In this document: in pieces, positions 1 through 9,651 of the stretch
Layout: each line of letters starts with the position of its first letter
How positions within the stretch are numbered: the first letter of the stretch is position 1
DNA from: DATBGS01 sp036557885
GTDB taxonomy: Bacteria > Chloroflexota > Ktedonobacteria > Ktedonobacterales > DATBGS01
DNA: 64,000 nt
Assembly: GCA_036557885.1 (NCBI GenBank)
Contig: DATBGS010000080.1
Coordinates: 17,262 to 81,261, forward strand
Reading direction: 5' to 3'
The notes under the pieces: model-generated
The model's database searches: none
What the model was told of the DNA's origin: nothing
What the model saw: the letters and a program-made list of their open reading frames with translations, nothing else
Position numbers and translations under genes: made by a program

Positions 1-1
1 C

Positions 2-397
2 CTTGTGGAGACAGCAACCCAGACCCAACTGTATCATCAGCCCCATCATCCCTACACCTATGGCCTGCTCCACTCGTTTCCTATGCTGCACGGTCCCCGG
101 CGCGAAATGACGGGCATTCCTGGCACCCCGCCTGACCTGCGGGCGCTGCCTTCAGGCTGTGCCTTTCACCCTCGCTGCAAGTTTGCGTTTGGGGCCTGCC
201 AGTCAACGCTGCCCACTTTGCTGGCGCCCTGCCCAGACTCGCCAGAGCATAAGGTAGCGTGCCACCTCCACGACGCCAGCCAGCAGCCGCCCAAATTGCC
301 TGGCGGCTTATCTAGCGCGCTCGATCAGCAACCTGAAATCATTGATTCCCAACCGCAGAAGGAACTTGCCAATGAGCATTCTTCAACCCTTTACTAA
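2..397 (+). CDS. Oligopeptide/oligosaccharide ABC transporter ATP-binding protein, C-terminal end only (OppD/DppD type)
   Basis: The window opens inside this gene, so only the last 131 residues are visible and the ATPase motifs lie upstream. What remains is typical of the C-terminal tail of OppD/DppD ATPases: an HPYTYGLLHSFP segment, then the oligo_HPY motif with paired cysteines in GCAFHPRCKFAFGAC. This tail is a family hallmark of peptide-type importers, some of which carry oligosaccharides. A poorly conserved 50-residue tail follows. The stop overlaps the start of the next ATPase gene by 26 bases, so the two are translated together and probably form the ATPase heterodimer of one importer. 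The permease and binding-protein genes must lie upstream of the window. Confidence 0.85.
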   Translation, partial: LVETATQTQLYHQPHHPYTYGLLHSFPMLHGPRREMTGIPGTPPDLRALPSGCAFHPRCKFAFGACQSTLPTLLAPCPDSPEHKVACHLHDASQQPPKLPGGLSSALDQQPEIIDSQPQKELANEHSSTLY

Positions 398-1520
398 GTC
401 TGGTAAGCCCACATCAAACAAAGCGATGCAGCCAGGCACCAGCACGACAGCTAGCAAAGACGGAGTGCAGGATAGGCCGCTCCTGGAGGCCGAGCATGTG
501 CGCAAGGAGTTTCCACTAAAGCGGGCGGGATTCTTTGGCCCCCGGCGTGGAGTGAAGGCGGTGGAGGATGTCTCGCTCTCCCTGCGGCCAGGGCGCTCGC
601 TGGCGGTGGTGGGCGAAAGCGGCAGCGGCAAAACGACTGTCGCGCGTTTGCTGGCACAATTGTATCCAACAAGCGCGGGTAAGATCCGCTTTCGCGGCAA
701 TCCAATCAAAGGCAAAGGCGGCAAGGCGGCCAGGGAGTATCGGCGCCATGTACAGTTGATTTTTCAAGACCCGTTCTCATCGCTGAATCCTATGCACACC
801 ATCCGCTATCACCTGAGTCGCCCACTGCGCCTGTATGGGCACGCGCATTCGGCGGCTGAGGAGGAGCAGCAGGTGAAGGCGCTGCTGGAGCGGGTGAATC
901 TGGTGCCTGCCGAGCAGTTCATCGAGAAGTATCCGCATCAGTTGAGCGGCGGCCAGCGCCAGCGCGTGGCGATTGCTCGCGCGCTGGCAGCCCGGCCAGA
1001 AGTGCTGCTGGCGGATGAGCCGGTTTCGATGTTGGATGTCTCGATTCGGTTGGATGTGCTCAACCTCTTGCTGCGCTTAAAAGAGGAAGATCGCCTGGCT
1101 TTGCTGTATATTACGCATGACATTGCCAGCGCCCGCTATTTTGCCGATGAAACGCTGGTGATGTATGCCGGCCAGATGGTTGAAGGTGGGCCAAGCGAGG
1201 AGGTCATTCAGGAGCCAAAGCACCCCTACACGCAACTGCTGCTGCTTTCCGCGCCCGACCCAGAGAAGACCGAAGAAGGCCAGCGTTCTGCTTCGCCGCT
1301 GCTGGCGGCGCGCGGTGAGCCACCCAGTCTGATCAATCCGCCCAAGGGCTGTCGCTTTCATCCCCGGTGCCCGTTTGCCATGCCCGTCTGCCGCGAGCAG
1401 GTGCCAGGGCGCACAGAGCTAGGCAACGGCCACTGGACGCATTGTTTTCTCTATCAGCAAACAGGGAAGCTGAGTTCTCCCGTCATACCGCAGGATACGC
1501 CTGAATCAAAGGATGAGTAA
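372..1520 (+). CDS. Oligopeptide/oligosaccharide ABC transporter ATP-binding protein (OppF/DppF type)
   Basis: This 382-residue ATPase should pair with the preceding OppD-like subunit and power uptake through an unseen permease. Visible motifs are Walker A (GESGSGKTT), the Q-loop (FQDPFSSLNP), the ABC signature LSGGQRQRVAIARAL, Walker B (VLLADEP) and the switch His in THD. A C-terminal oligo_HPY Cys motif (GCRFHPRCPFAMPVC) is also present. I chose the ATG at 372 because AGAAGGAA lies 8 bases upstream; an in-frame TTG at 342 lacks a good site. The stop codon overlaps the next gene's start (TAATG), which links the ATPase to the beta-glucosidase and suggests that the imported substrate is a beta-linked oligosaccharide. 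That substrate is an inference from context. Confidence 0.9.
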   Translation: MSILQPFTKSGKPTSNKAMQPGTSTTASKDGVQDRPLLEAEHVRKEFPLKRAGFFGPRRGVKAVEDVSLSLRPGRSLAVVGESGSGKTTVARLLAQLYPTSAGKIRFRGNPIKGKGGKAAREYRRHVQLIFQDPFSSLNPMHTIRYHLSRPLRLYGHAHSAAEEEQQVKALLERVNLVPAEQFIEKYPHQLSGGQRQRVAIARALAARPEVLLADEPVSMLDVSIRLDVLNLLLRLKEEDRLALLYITHDIASARYFADETLVMYAGQMVEGGPSEEVIQEPKHPYTQLLLLSAPDPEKTEEGQRSASPLLAARGEPPSLINPPKGCRFHPRCPFAMPVCREQVPGRTELGNGHWTHCFLYQQTGKLSSPVIPQDTPESKDE

Positions 1521-2956
1521 TGAGCACAATCAACGAGCGAATGCCTGATCTGTTGAGTCAGCCGGGCAGCGTACTGGCGGAGGCTCTGCCGCTGCATTTT
1601 CCGGCCAACTTCCTCTGGGGCGCGGCAACCTCTGCCTATCAGATTGAAGGGGCCACTGCTGAAGATGGGCGCGGGGTGTCCATCTGGGACCGTTTTGCTG
1701 CCACGCCTGGCGCCACCTACCAGGGGCATACCGGAGAGGTAGCCGCTGATCATTATCATCGCATGCGCGATGATGTGCGGCTCATGGCGAAACTTGGCCT
1801 GGGCGCTTATCGCTTCTCGATTGCCTGGCCGCGTGTGCTGCCAGAGGGCACTGGAAAGGTGAACAAGCAGGGCCTGGACTTCTATGATCGCCTGGTGGAT
1901 GCGCTGCTGGAGCGCGGCATTTCTCCTGTCGTCACGCTCTATCACTGGGATTTGCCCCAGGCGCTGGAGGAGCGCGGGGGCTGGCTCAACCGCGAGACGG
2001 CCTATGCTTTTGCCGACTACGCCGAGATTGTTGCCCGGCGGCTGGGTGATCGTGTTGACTCGTGGTTGACGCACAATGAACCCTGGTGCGCTGCCTTCCT
2101 CGGCTATGGCATTGGTATCCACGCGCCGGGGAAGAAAGACCTGCACGCTGCGTGCGTTGCGGCGCATCATCTCTTGCTCTCGCATGGGCTGGCGATGCCA
2201 CGCTTGCGCGAGCATACTAACCGGAATGCGCAACTGGGGATTACGCTCAACCTTGGCCCGATTTACCCCGACGATACCTCCCATGAAACGCTGCACGCCT
2301 GTGACCGCGCCGATGCCTTTGTGAATCGCTGGTTTCTCGACCCAATCTTCCGGGGCAGCTATCCAGAAGACCTCTTCACGAATCTGGGGGTGCGCCCGCC
2401 GCCAGTTGAGCCAGGTGATTTTGCCATCATTCAGGCGCCAATTGATTTCCTGGGCGTAAACTATTATTCGCGCAAGGTGGTACGTGCCCGCCGAGATGCT
2501 GATTCTGGTGCGCTCAATACGCAAGGATTCGAGGAGGTAGCGCAGGTTCCGGGCGCCAGCTACACCCAGATGGGGCAAGGGTGGGAGGTATATCCAGCCG
2601 GACTCACCGATTTGCTGGTGCGGCTCACGCGCGATTACGCTCCATCCGCCATTCTGGTGACGGAGAACGGGGCGGCCTATGAAGATCAGTGGGACCGCGA
2701 CGGCCAGATCAACGACGCTGAGCGGCTGGCCTATGTCCGCGAGCATATTCAGGCGCTGGCGCGTGCGCTGGCCCAGAATGTGCCGCTGCGTGGGTATTTT
2801 CTCTGGTCATTGTTGGATAATTTTGAGTGGGGCGAAGGCTACAGCAAGAGATTTGGCATGATTTACGTGGATTACGCCACGCAGCGCCGCATTGTGAAGG
2901 CCAGTGGTCGCTGGTACGCTGATTTTATCGCTGGTCAGCGCCGAAGAAGGTTGTAG
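1520..2956 (+). CDS. Beta-glucosidase, glycoside hydrolase family 1
   Basis: This 478-residue GH1 enzyme is a retaining beta-glycosidase that cleaves terminal beta-glucose (or galactose, mannose or fucose) from oligosaccharides. The N-terminal signature FLWGAATSAYQIEGA is present. The acid/base glutamate is in the NEP motif (THNEPW, about residue 187) and the nucleophile is in VTENG (about residue 381). The late SLLDNFEWGEGYSKRFG block, which shapes the aglycone site, is also intact. There is no signal peptide, so the enzyme is cytoplasmic and acts on imported sugars. The ATG overlaps the preceding stop codon, which is direct evidence of translational coupling with the transporter ATPase. Substrate preference cannot be read from the sequence. 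Confidence 0.93.
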   Translation: MSTINERMPDLLSQPGSVLAEALPLHFPANFLWGAATSAYQIEGATAEDGRGVSIWDRFAATPGATYQGHTGEVAADHYHRMRDDVRLMAKLGLGAYRFSIAWPRVLPEGTGKVNKQGLDFYDRLVDALLERGISPVVTLYHWDLPQALEERGGWLNRETAYAFADYAEIVARRLGDRVDSWLTHNEPWCAAFLGYGIGIHAPGKKDLHAACVAAHHLLLSHGLAMPRLREHTNRNAQLGITLNLGPIYPDDTSHETLHACDRADAFVNRWFLDPIFRGSYPEDLFTNLGVRPPPVEPGDFAIIQAPIDFLGVNYYSRKVVRARRDADSGALNTQGFEEVAQVPGASYTQMGQGWEVYPAGLTDLLVRLTRDYAPSAILVTENGAAYEDQWDRDGQINDAERLAYVREHIQALARALAQNVPLRGYFLWSLLDNFEWGEGYSKRFGMIYVDYATQRRIVKASGRWYADFIAGQRRRRL

Positions 2957-2992
2957 CGTCTCTCATCCAACCGGCATGCCAGCAGGAAAGGG

Positions 2993-3025
2993 CTTGTAGC
3001 GCCGTCTGGGAGACGGCGCTACAAG
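2993..3025. repeat. Perfect 15-bp hairpin between GH1 and GH38 genes
   Basis: CTTGTAGCGCCGTCT and its exact reverse complement are separated by GGG. There is no T-run on either side, and the GH38 Shine-Dalgarno starts 16 bases later, so this is not a normal terminator. Its outer bases (CTTGTAGC...GCTACAAG) recur in the hairpin at 16075-16136, which points to a dispersed palindromic element. Confidence 0.75.
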
Positions 3026-3052
3026 TCTCCAGCCTACTACCAGGAGGAAACA

Positions 3053-6000
3053 ATGAAGTTTACTGCTGAGATGATCAAGGCGCGTCTTCCAGACCTGCTG
3101 GCGGCTGCGCGGCGCGAACGGATGCCACTCGAACCGATACGCATTGCGCGTGGACCGGGGCGAGAGACAGCGCAGCGGGACTACGACGACAGCGGCTGGG
3201 AGCAGATCACTGTGGGGGAGCGCTGGGGCAGCGCGGGGCAAACATACTGGTTTCGTTTCCCTGTGCGCCTGCCCGATGCCTGGGTCGGACAGAAGGTAGC
3301 TGTTCATATAGCCTTGGGCGAGCACGAGCATATCAGTGGGCCGGAGGCGCTAGCCTACTTCGATGGGCAAGCGGTGCAGGGTATTGATCTTAATCACCGC
3401 GACCTCCTGCTGGGCGAGCGTCTGCGCCCAGGCCAGCGGCATGTGCTGGCGCTTGAGGCGTTTAGCCCCCTGACGCAAGGACAGCAAACTTTGCGGGCAG
3501 TAGAACTGGTGCGCCTCGACCCGGAGGCCGAGGCACTGTACCATGATATGCGCGTCCTGCATGGGGCGCTGCTGACGATGCCAGATGAGTCGGTGGAACG
3601 GGCGCGGCTGCTCCACGCGCTTGAGCGTGCTTATACGCTGCTTGATTTGCGCCACCCCCAATCTGACGACTATTTGCGCTCGGTGGCGGCAGCGCGCAAG
3701 CTGCTCCAGCAGGAAGCCTACGCGCAGGGCCAGCCAGCAGAAAGCCCGCGCATTGTGGCGGTGGGGCACGCGCATATTGATCTGGCCTGGCTCTGGCCTG
3801 TTGCCCAGACCCGCCGCAAGGGTGCGCGCACCTTCAGTACCGTCTTGAAGCTGATGGAGCAGTATCCAGACTATCACTTTGTCGCCAGCCAGCCCGCGCT
3901 CTATCAGATGGTGCAGCAGGACGAGCCAGAACTGTATGGACGCATCAAAGAGCAGATTGCCAGCGGACGCTGGGAGCCAACCGGCGCGACCTGGGTGGAG
4001 ATGGATTGCAACCTGAGCGGTGGCGAGGCGCTGGTGCGTCAGTTCCTCTTTGGCAAGCGCTTCTTTCGACAGGAACTAGGCGTGGACCCGCGCGTGCTCT
4101 GGCTGCCCGATGCCTTTGGCTACACCGCAGCATTGCCGCAGATTATGAAGGGCTGCGGTGTAGACTATTTTATGACGACCAAGCTCTCCTGGAACGAGTA
4201 TAACCGCCTGCCCTACGATACCTTTCGTTGGCAAGGGTTGGATGGCAGCGAGGTGCTGACCCATATGGTGACGGCGCCACTTGACCTGGCAACAGACTCC
4301 TGGCCGGGCGCCAAGCCCTACATGGCAACCTACAACGCCAAATTTGTGCCCTATGATGTGGCGGGCAGCTGGCGCGTCTATCGCCAGAAGGCCATCAATG
4401 ATGAACTGCTGTATCTGTTTGGCTTTGGCGATGGCGGCGGCGGCCCCACCGCCACGATGCAGGAAACCGCTGCGCGCCTGGCAAATTTGCCGGGTTTTCC
4501 GCGTGTCCGGCAGAGTTCCGCCGAGGAGTTTTTTCGCCAACTGGAGCGGCGCGTCCAAAATGAACCTGATTTGCCAACCTGGGTGGGCGATCTGTATCTG
4601 GAGTATCATCGCGGCACCTTCACCAGCCAGGGCTGGATCAAGCGTGCCAACCGTCATGCCGAGCTGCTCTACCGCGATGCCGAATTCTGGGCGGCGCTGG
4701 CCGGGCTGATCGAGCAGCAGAAGCGACAAGATCAGCAAAAGCAGCCGTCGAAGCTGAAGACCTGGCAGGCCGCGCTGAACCAGGGCTGGGAATCCATCCT
4801 GTTTAACCAGTTTCACGATATTTTGCCAGGTTCTTCCATTCCCCAGGTCTATACGGATGCCCGCGCTGACTACAAAGAGATTGACGCGGTAGGCACGCGC
4901 GTCCGTGAAGAAGCGCTGGAGACGCTGGCCCAGAGGATTTCCACGCAGGGGCAGGCGTTTCAGGGCCAGACTATTATCGCGCTGAACCCCGCGCCGTTTG
5001 CGCGGGAAGACCCCTGCGAGGTGGTCCTTCCTGGCACTGTGGCCCTTCCCAGCACTCCCACGCCAACGCTGTTTGACGAGCGCGGGCAGCCCTTGCTGGT
5101 GCAGGAGATCAAACACGAGGCGCAAGCAATGAAGCGCGATAAGACCGAACGACATTTTCTCGTAGGCGCATCGGCGCCGCCGCTCGGTTATCGCTCGCTC
5201 ACCCTGGCAACGCCCGCGCCGCCTGCAAGAAATGTGGCCCCGGCAACGCAACCAGCAACTTCTGGAAACGGTCTGCGCATCACACGGGAGGTGCTAGAAA
5301 ATCGCTTCTTCCGGCTGCGTCTGGACGAGCGTGGGCAGATTGCCTCGCTCTATGACAAACGCGCTAACCGCGAGGTCATTGCCCCAGGCGAAGTAGGGAA
5401 CCAGCTGCTCGCGTTTGAAGATCGCCCCCTGGATTTTCCAGCCTGGGACATCAATATTTTCTATAACGACAAGCCCTACCCCATTGGTGATGTCACCTCG
5501 TGGCAGATTGTCGAAACGGGGCCGCTGCGCGGCGGTATAGAGCTTGGGCGGCGCTATGGCGAGAGCACCATCACACAGCGGGTGCTGTTGTATGCTGAGA
5601 TTCCCCGCATTGACTTTCCGACGCAGATAGATTGGCATGAGCAGAACACGCTGCTTAAAGCGGCTTTTCCCGTAACTGTCCATAGCCCACGCGCGACGTA
5701 TGAGGTCCAATGGGGGAATGTGGAGCACCCCACCCACTGGAACACCAGTTGGGACTGGGCGCGCTTTGAAAATTGCGCGCACAAGTGGGTGGACCTTTCG
5801 GAAGGGGATTACGGTGTGTCTCTGCTGAATGATTGCAAGTATGGCTACGATGTCAAAGGGCACACGCTGCGTTTGACGCTGCTCAAGAGCGCCACCTGGC
5901 CCGACCCTCAAGCCGATCAGGGCAAACACGAGTTTTCTTACGCGCTCTTGCCGCATCTGGGAGATTGGCGAACAGGTGAGACGGTCCGGCATGCGTATCT

Positions 6001-6346
6001 CTTCAATATGCCCGCCACCGCCCGCGTCATTTCCGGCCAGCCCCAGGAGCGCGCGGGCGCGGGCGCTGCTTTGCCGCCCACCGCCTCGTTTGTCGCCACT
6101 GACCGGCCAGGGTTGGTAATCGAAACGGTGAAAGCAGCGGAGGATGGGGATGGCATCATTGTGCGCCTGTATGACGCCCATAACACGCGCGGCGCAGCAA
6201 CCCTGACCTTTGCGCGTCCGCTTCTTTCCGCCGAGGAGACAAACCTGTTGGAAGAGTCGCTCGGTTCGGCGGAGTTTTCCGGTCACGAATTACGGCTGAG
6301 TGTGCGGCCCTATGGCATCCAGACGTTGCGTGTGCGTTTCAAGTGA
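3053..6346 (+). CDS. Alpha-mannosidase, glycoside hydrolase family 38
   Basis: This 1097-residue protein has the full length and domain order of bacterial GH38 alpha-mannosidases: an N-terminal beta-sandwich, a catalytic (beta/alpha)7 barrel, a mid-domain and a C-terminal GH38C beta domain. The zinc ligands H and D are in GHAHIDLAWLWP (about residue 238), and the catalytic nucleophile Asp is in LWLPDAFGY (about residue 351). A third conserved His is in NQFHDILPGSS (about residue 586). No signal peptide is visible, so the enzyme is cytoplasmic. An AGGAGG site lies 6 bases before the ATG. It is separated from the GH1 gene by 96 bases containing a hairpin, so the pair probably form one mannoside or mixed-glycan degradation locus with the upstream importer. 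Confidence 0.93.
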   Translation: MKFTAEMIKARLPDLLAAARRERMPLEPIRIARGPGRETAQRDYDDSGWEQITVGERWGSAGQTYWFRFPVRLPDAWVGQKVAVHIALGEHEHISGPEALAYFDGQAVQGIDLNHRDLLLGERLRPGQRHVLALEAFSPLTQGQQTLRAVELVRLDPEAEALYHDMRVLHGALLTMPDESVERARLLHALERAYTLLDLRHPQSDDYLRSVAAARKLLQQEAYAQGQPAESPRIVAVGHAHIDLAWLWPVAQTRRKGARTFSTVLKLMEQYPDYHFVASQPALYQMVQQDEPELYGRIKEQIASGRWEPTGATWVEMDCNLSGGEALVRQFLFGKRFFRQELGVDPRVLWLPDAFGYTAALPQIMKGCGVDYFMTTKLSWNEYNRLPYDTFRWQGLDGSEVLTHMVTAPLDLATDSWPGAKPYMATYNAKFVPYDVAGSWRVYRQKAINDELLYLFGFGDGGGGPTATMQETAARLANLPGFPRVRQSSAEEFFRQLERRVQNEPDLPTWVGDLYLEYHRGTFTSQGWIKRANRHAELLYRDAEFWAALAGLIEQQKRQDQQKQPSKLKTWQAALNQGWESILFNQFHDILPGSSIPQVYTDARADYKEIDAVGTRVREEALETLAQRISTQGQAFQGQTIIALNPAPFAREDPCEVVLPGTVALPSTPTPTLFDERGQPLLVQEIKHEAQAMKRDKTERHFLVGASAPPLGYRSLTLATPAPPARNVAPATQPATSGNGLRITREVLENRFFRLRLDERGQIASLYDKRANREVIAPGEVGNQLLAFEDRPLDFPAWDINIFYNDKPYPIGDVTSWQIVETGPLRGGIELGRRYGESTITQRVLLYAEIPRIDFPTQIDWHEQNTLLKAAFPVTVHSPRATYEVQWGNVEHPTHWNTSWDWARFENCAHKWVDLSEGDYGVSLLNDCKYGYDVKGHTLRLTLLKSATWPDPQADQGKHEFSYALLPHLGDWRTGETVRHAYLFNMPATARVISGQPQERAGAGAALPPTASFVATDRPGLVIETVKAAEDGDGIIVRLYDAHNTRGAATLTFARPLLSAEETNLLEESLGSAEFSGHELRLSVRPYGIQTLRVRFK

Positions 6347-6372
6347 AGCTGAAGCCCTGAGAGGAGCATCTA

Positions 6373-6903
6373 CTAACGCAGGCCGTTCACAGGCAAGTTG
6401 TTGGAAAAGGGCGAATCATCGGAAACACGTCGTTTCCCTAAATGAGAGGGGCGCAGGAGGTGCAAGGGGCGCAGGCTTTTCCTGAAGCCCCGCAGCAAAC
6501 GTACCAGGGGGCGGCTCAAGACGGATTTGCCGGTGGAGTAATGCCGCCGCAAGCCCTGGGGACGCTTCTGCTGCCCCTGAGCCGCAGCCACCAGACGGGC
6601 CTGGTCAAAGTGCCGCTCTAAGGCCCTGCGCTCCTGCTCCTTGAGTTGGATGGTTTTCCGCACCTCTTCTGCTTTCCGCTCCAGGATGTTCAGGTGCGCC
6701 GCGAGGGCAGGGCTGGTGTCAATGGCTGCCCCAGAGGTCAGCCTAAGCTGGTGGCGCAGATGCTCCATGCGTGGCTGGAGGCTGTTCAGAACAACCCGAT
6801 CTGCCTGGATGGAGCGCGTGAGGGCGTCCCACTCGTCGTTAATTTCCTTCAGCAAGCTCTGAAGCCTGGCGTTCTGGCTTTTGGCGCCACGTCGCACCCG
6901 CAT
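6373..6903 (-). CDS. Coiled-coil protein of unknown function
   Basis: I do not recognise this 176-residue protein. Residues 10-110 are strongly heptad-like and charged (for example LKEINDEWDALTRSI, LERKAEEVRKTIQLKEQER), which predicts a long coiled coil. The last 70 residues are very basic and rich in Arg, Leu and Ser, with no signal peptide or membrane segment. I chose the ATG at 6903, preceded by GAGGGA; a GTG at 6951 would add 16 residues. It is convergent with the alpha-mannosidase gene. The basic tail could bind nucleic acid or the membrane, but nothing more can be said. Confidence 0.5.
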   Translation of the reverse strand: MRVRRGAKSQNARLQSLLKEINDEWDALTRSIQADRVVLNSLQPRMEHLRHQLRLTSGAAIDTSPALAAHLNILERKAEEVRKTIQLKEQERRALERHFDQARLVAAAQGQQKRPQGLRRHYSTGKSVLSRPLVRLLRGFRKSLRPLHLLRPSHLGKRRVSDDSPFSNNLPVNGLR

Positions 6904-7134
6904 GAGCGATCCCTCTTTTCTTTCCTGGGCGCCTGAGTTGTCCGTAATCACGGGAAATACGCTCTTCCATGCTCCCCGAAAAGCAGGTGGAGGCGGAGAG
7001 CATTGAGGATGTGGCCTCTTCCAGAGAAGTATAGGAGCATCATCCAGAAAGATCAGTGGTCGCGGCTACGTAACCTTGTAGATGTGAAGCACAACATGTA
7101 GGGTACGCATGGAGACATCTTTTCGTGTGGTTCC

Positions 7135-8670
7135 TCACGCCTTGGAACACATTCCCGCACGCAAGCTGCTCTGCACCAGATAAAAGGTATAGCCTGGGCC
7201 AGCCCTAGCTTGCAGGAGAAGGCCGGTTCGCACCAGGGCGAGCGTCCCAACACTGGTGGCCGTCGCGCCATAGCCGATGAGCAGTTGGGCGTGAGCCTTG
7301 CACAATGCGGCAGACAGCGTGGCAGGCGTGTTCACAACGTCGAGAGCAAGGTCAATGATCGGACCGTCCAGGCCCGCTTGTTGAGCATAGACCTCGAAGG
7401 CAGCGACATCTGTGGCGGGGCCAGCCTGCGCGATGGCAGCGTTGCGTGCCAGGAGGTGCGGCAGCGCTTCTGCGGCCAGATAAGCCGGGCGTACCAGAGC
7501 ATCATAGGCCGCAACCCGATTGATGCCCATCGGCGCCAGCCAGAGCAGCAGCAGCAATGTCAGGGGGACCAGCAGGCTTCCTGGCAGCAGCCGCTGGCGG
7601 GCCACCTCGAAAGGCTTTGAGGGCAAGTGCTGCCACAGAAAGCGCGTTCCATCCACCAGCAAGCCGCAGACGCCGGTCAGCACCACCGGCAGCGAGAGCA
7701 GCGGCAGGCGCAGGTTGCCTGGCGAGAACGGGCGCGGGAAGGCAAGCAGCAGCAGATCACCAACGAGAAAAGCAAGCAGCAGCCCGGCAAGGTCGTTGCC
7801 ATGCCAGGCCCGCCACCCCAGCCAGAAAAAGCCACCCAGAACCAGCGCCCCTCCACCCGGGCCAAGGTTGAGGCTCCAGGTCGGCCAGAGGCTTTGTAAA
7901 GTAATCAGGAGGGACAGAGGGTCGAGTGTTGGGGATAGGGTTTGCAGTCCATCGGGACTCACGTTGCGCAGGGCAGTTATCCAGAGCAGCGGCGCCCACG
8001 CCAGCGCCAATGCGCTCCCGATGGCAAAGCGCCAGCGAAGCGCACCTGCGCGTTTGCGCCGCCTGAGCAGAAGCAGCCAGAGGAGCAGCGCCAGGAGCCA
8101 GCCTTCATAGCGCGTGAACTCGGCCAGTCCCACGACCAGCGCCAGCCAGGGCCAGCGTGGTTCATGCTGCGCCAGCGCCAGCCAGAGCGCCAGGCATGCC
8201 AGAGTCAGAAACAGCCCTTCCTGATAGGGCACAACGGTAAAGACTACAAAAAGCGGGTCAAGGGCCAGCGCCAAGGCTCCCAGATACGCGGTGGCTGGGC
8301 CAAAAGCGCGGCGCAATAGCAGCCAGAAGGCCAGCACCGCCGTGACGCCAAACAGCGCGGAAAGCAGACGGATTGCCAGAATCGAATCGGCCAGGCGAGT
8401 CAGCGCGTAGAGACAAAGCTGGAAGAGGGGCACCCAGGGCGAATCAAAGGGGGAAGCGCGGCTCAGCCAGCGCCCGTAGGCATCTCCATCGTAGAGCAGC
8501 GGATAGCGCAAGATAAGCCCAAGGCGCAAAGCGCCCGCGATGAGCGCCAGCACGAGTCCTGAGAGCAGTATCTCCCAACGCCAGCCCGTCAGGGCAAAGA
8601 AACCCTGTCTCTGGCGGTGCGGGTGTACTCTTCGCCATATCTGTGCGGAGAACGCGGCGACGTTTGCCAT
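7135..8670 (-). CDS. Polytopic membrane glycosyltransferase, GT39/ArnT-like (GT-C fold)
   Basis: This 511-residue protein has about 10-12 hydrophobic segments and an early acidic motif in the first outer loop (LLYDGDAYGRW). That is the arrangement of GT-C polyprenyl-phosphate-sugar transferases such as PMT and ArnT, where the first-loop Asp is catalytic. A second loop carries PYQEGLF and FTRYEGWLL, conserved in the family as the Y-E-G motif of these bacterial members. It would transfer a sugar from a lipid carrier to a protein or glycolipid on the outer face of the membrane. The last 110 residues form an extracytoplasmic soluble domain. The acceptor is unknown. No close operon partner is visible. 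Confidence 0.7.
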   Translation of the reverse strand: MANVAAFSAQIWRRVHPHRQRQGFFALTGWRWEILLSGLVLALIAGALRLGLILRYPLLYDGDAYGRWLSRASPFDSPWVPLFQLCLYALTRLADSILAIRLLSALFGVTAVLAFWLLLRRAFGPATAYLGALALALDPLFVVFTVVPYQEGLFLTLACLALWLALAQHEPRWPWLALVVGLAEFTRYEGWLLALLLWLLLLRRRKRAGALRWRFAIGSALALAWAPLLWITALRNVSPDGLQTLSPTLDPLSLLITLQSLWPTWSLNLGPGGGALVLGGFFWLGWRAWHGNDLAGLLLAFLVGDLLLLAFPRPFSPGNLRLPLLSLPVVLTGVCGLLVDGTRFLWQHLPSKPFEVARQRLLPGSLLVPLTLLLLLWLAPMGINRVAAYDALVRPAYLAAEALPHLLARNAAIAQAGPATDVAAFEVYAQQAGLDGPIIDLALDVVNTPATLSAALCKAHAQLLIGYGATATSVGTLALVRTGLLLQARAGPGYTFYLVQSSLRAGMCSKA

Positions 8671-8777
8671 GCCATCCTGCTTGACAAGAAGGGGCGACGC
8701 ACTCAGCGGCCTGCGCCTTTAACGCTCCCTCATTGTATCGCAAATCTCTCGCATTTGTTGCTGCCTTGCATACCCCA

Positions 8778-9602
8778 TCAACTTTGCTGAATTGAGAGAA
8801 TAGTTGGAGCATCGCTAAAGTTCCGGCCCAGCACGTTGTTATGGCGCGGCGCCGTCAGGACAACATACCCCTGAATCACCTGCTGCGCATAGGGGCCGGG
8901 AGGCATCGTCGGTTCGGCCACCTTCCAGGTGCGCGCTCCGGGCCGATCAACAGCGTTGGCGGTCAGCAGCACCCCAAGCCGGTCCATCACCTGCATATTG
9001 CGACGCGCCAGGGCCGGGTGCGGCATATGGGACAGGAGCGGCGCGGCGAATTCCCGGAGGTGCGCCTCAATCTGTTCTGGCTTCAGCCCGCGTTCGCGGC
9101 AGGCAGTTCCCACCTCTTGTTGTATGGCCTCCTCTGGCTGCGTAAAGATCGCATCCAGCGCCCGGAGCAGGTTCATCCCCCGATGCAACAGCACCAACCG
9201 TCCCTCCACCAACCGTTCAACCAGAGCCATAGCCTGACCCTGGCGGCGGGCAGCTTCCAGTTGGCGCGTACATTCTGCCAGGGACAGGCCATCGAGCTTC
9301 TCTTGTAGAAACGCCACGACTTCGGCAGACTCCCCAGATTGCCAGCCTCGCAGCAGTTGCAGGCAACGCTGACCCTCGTAGCGCCCCAATGTCCCCGGCA
9401 CACTCAGCAGCCGATCTTTGCGAGCGCAAACCCAAAGGGCATAGAGATACTGCACAGATAACGTAACAGGAAAGGCGGGGAAGCGTCGCTGCCCCTGCAC
9501 CTCTTGAACAAAGACAAAACTATCAACAAACTCAGCTTCCAGTTGCTCAAACGCCGCGAACTTCTCCGTGATCAGCGCGGGCAGCAGGCGCTCCTCTCCC
9601 AT
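8778..9602 (-). CDS. Hypothetical protein, 274 residues, mainly alpha-helical
   Basis: I do not recognise this protein. It lacks a signal peptide and membrane segments and is rich in Leu, Glu, Arg and Gln, with long predicted helices (for example AECTRQLEAARRQGQAMAL and PEEAIQQEVGTACRERG). The C-terminal 60 residues look beta-rich (GYVVLTAPRHNNVLGRNF). The ATG at 9602 is preceded by GAAAGGGG. A candidate -24/-12 promoter lies 50 bases upstream at 9652-9667, which would place it with the other sigma-54-type genes of the window. It is on the same strand as the GT-C gene but separated from it by 107 bases. Confidence 0.6.
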   Translation of the reverse strand: MGEERLLPALITEKFAAFEQLEAEFVDSFVFVQEVQGQRRFPAFPVTLSVQYLYALWVCARKDRLLSVPGTLGRYEGQRCLQLLRGWQSGESAEVVAFLQEKLDGLSLAECTRQLEAARRQGQAMALVERLVEGRLVLLHRGMNLLRALDAIFTQPEEAIQQEVGTACRERGLKPEQIEAHLREFAAPLLSHMPHPALARRNMQVMDRLGVLLTANAVDRPGARTWKVAEPTMPPGPYAQQVIQGYVVLTAPRHNNVLGRNFSDAPTILSIQQS

Positions 9603-9651
9603 AGCAGGTACCCCTTTCGTGATGGCTCGTAGACCTTTTTAGTATCTGCTC

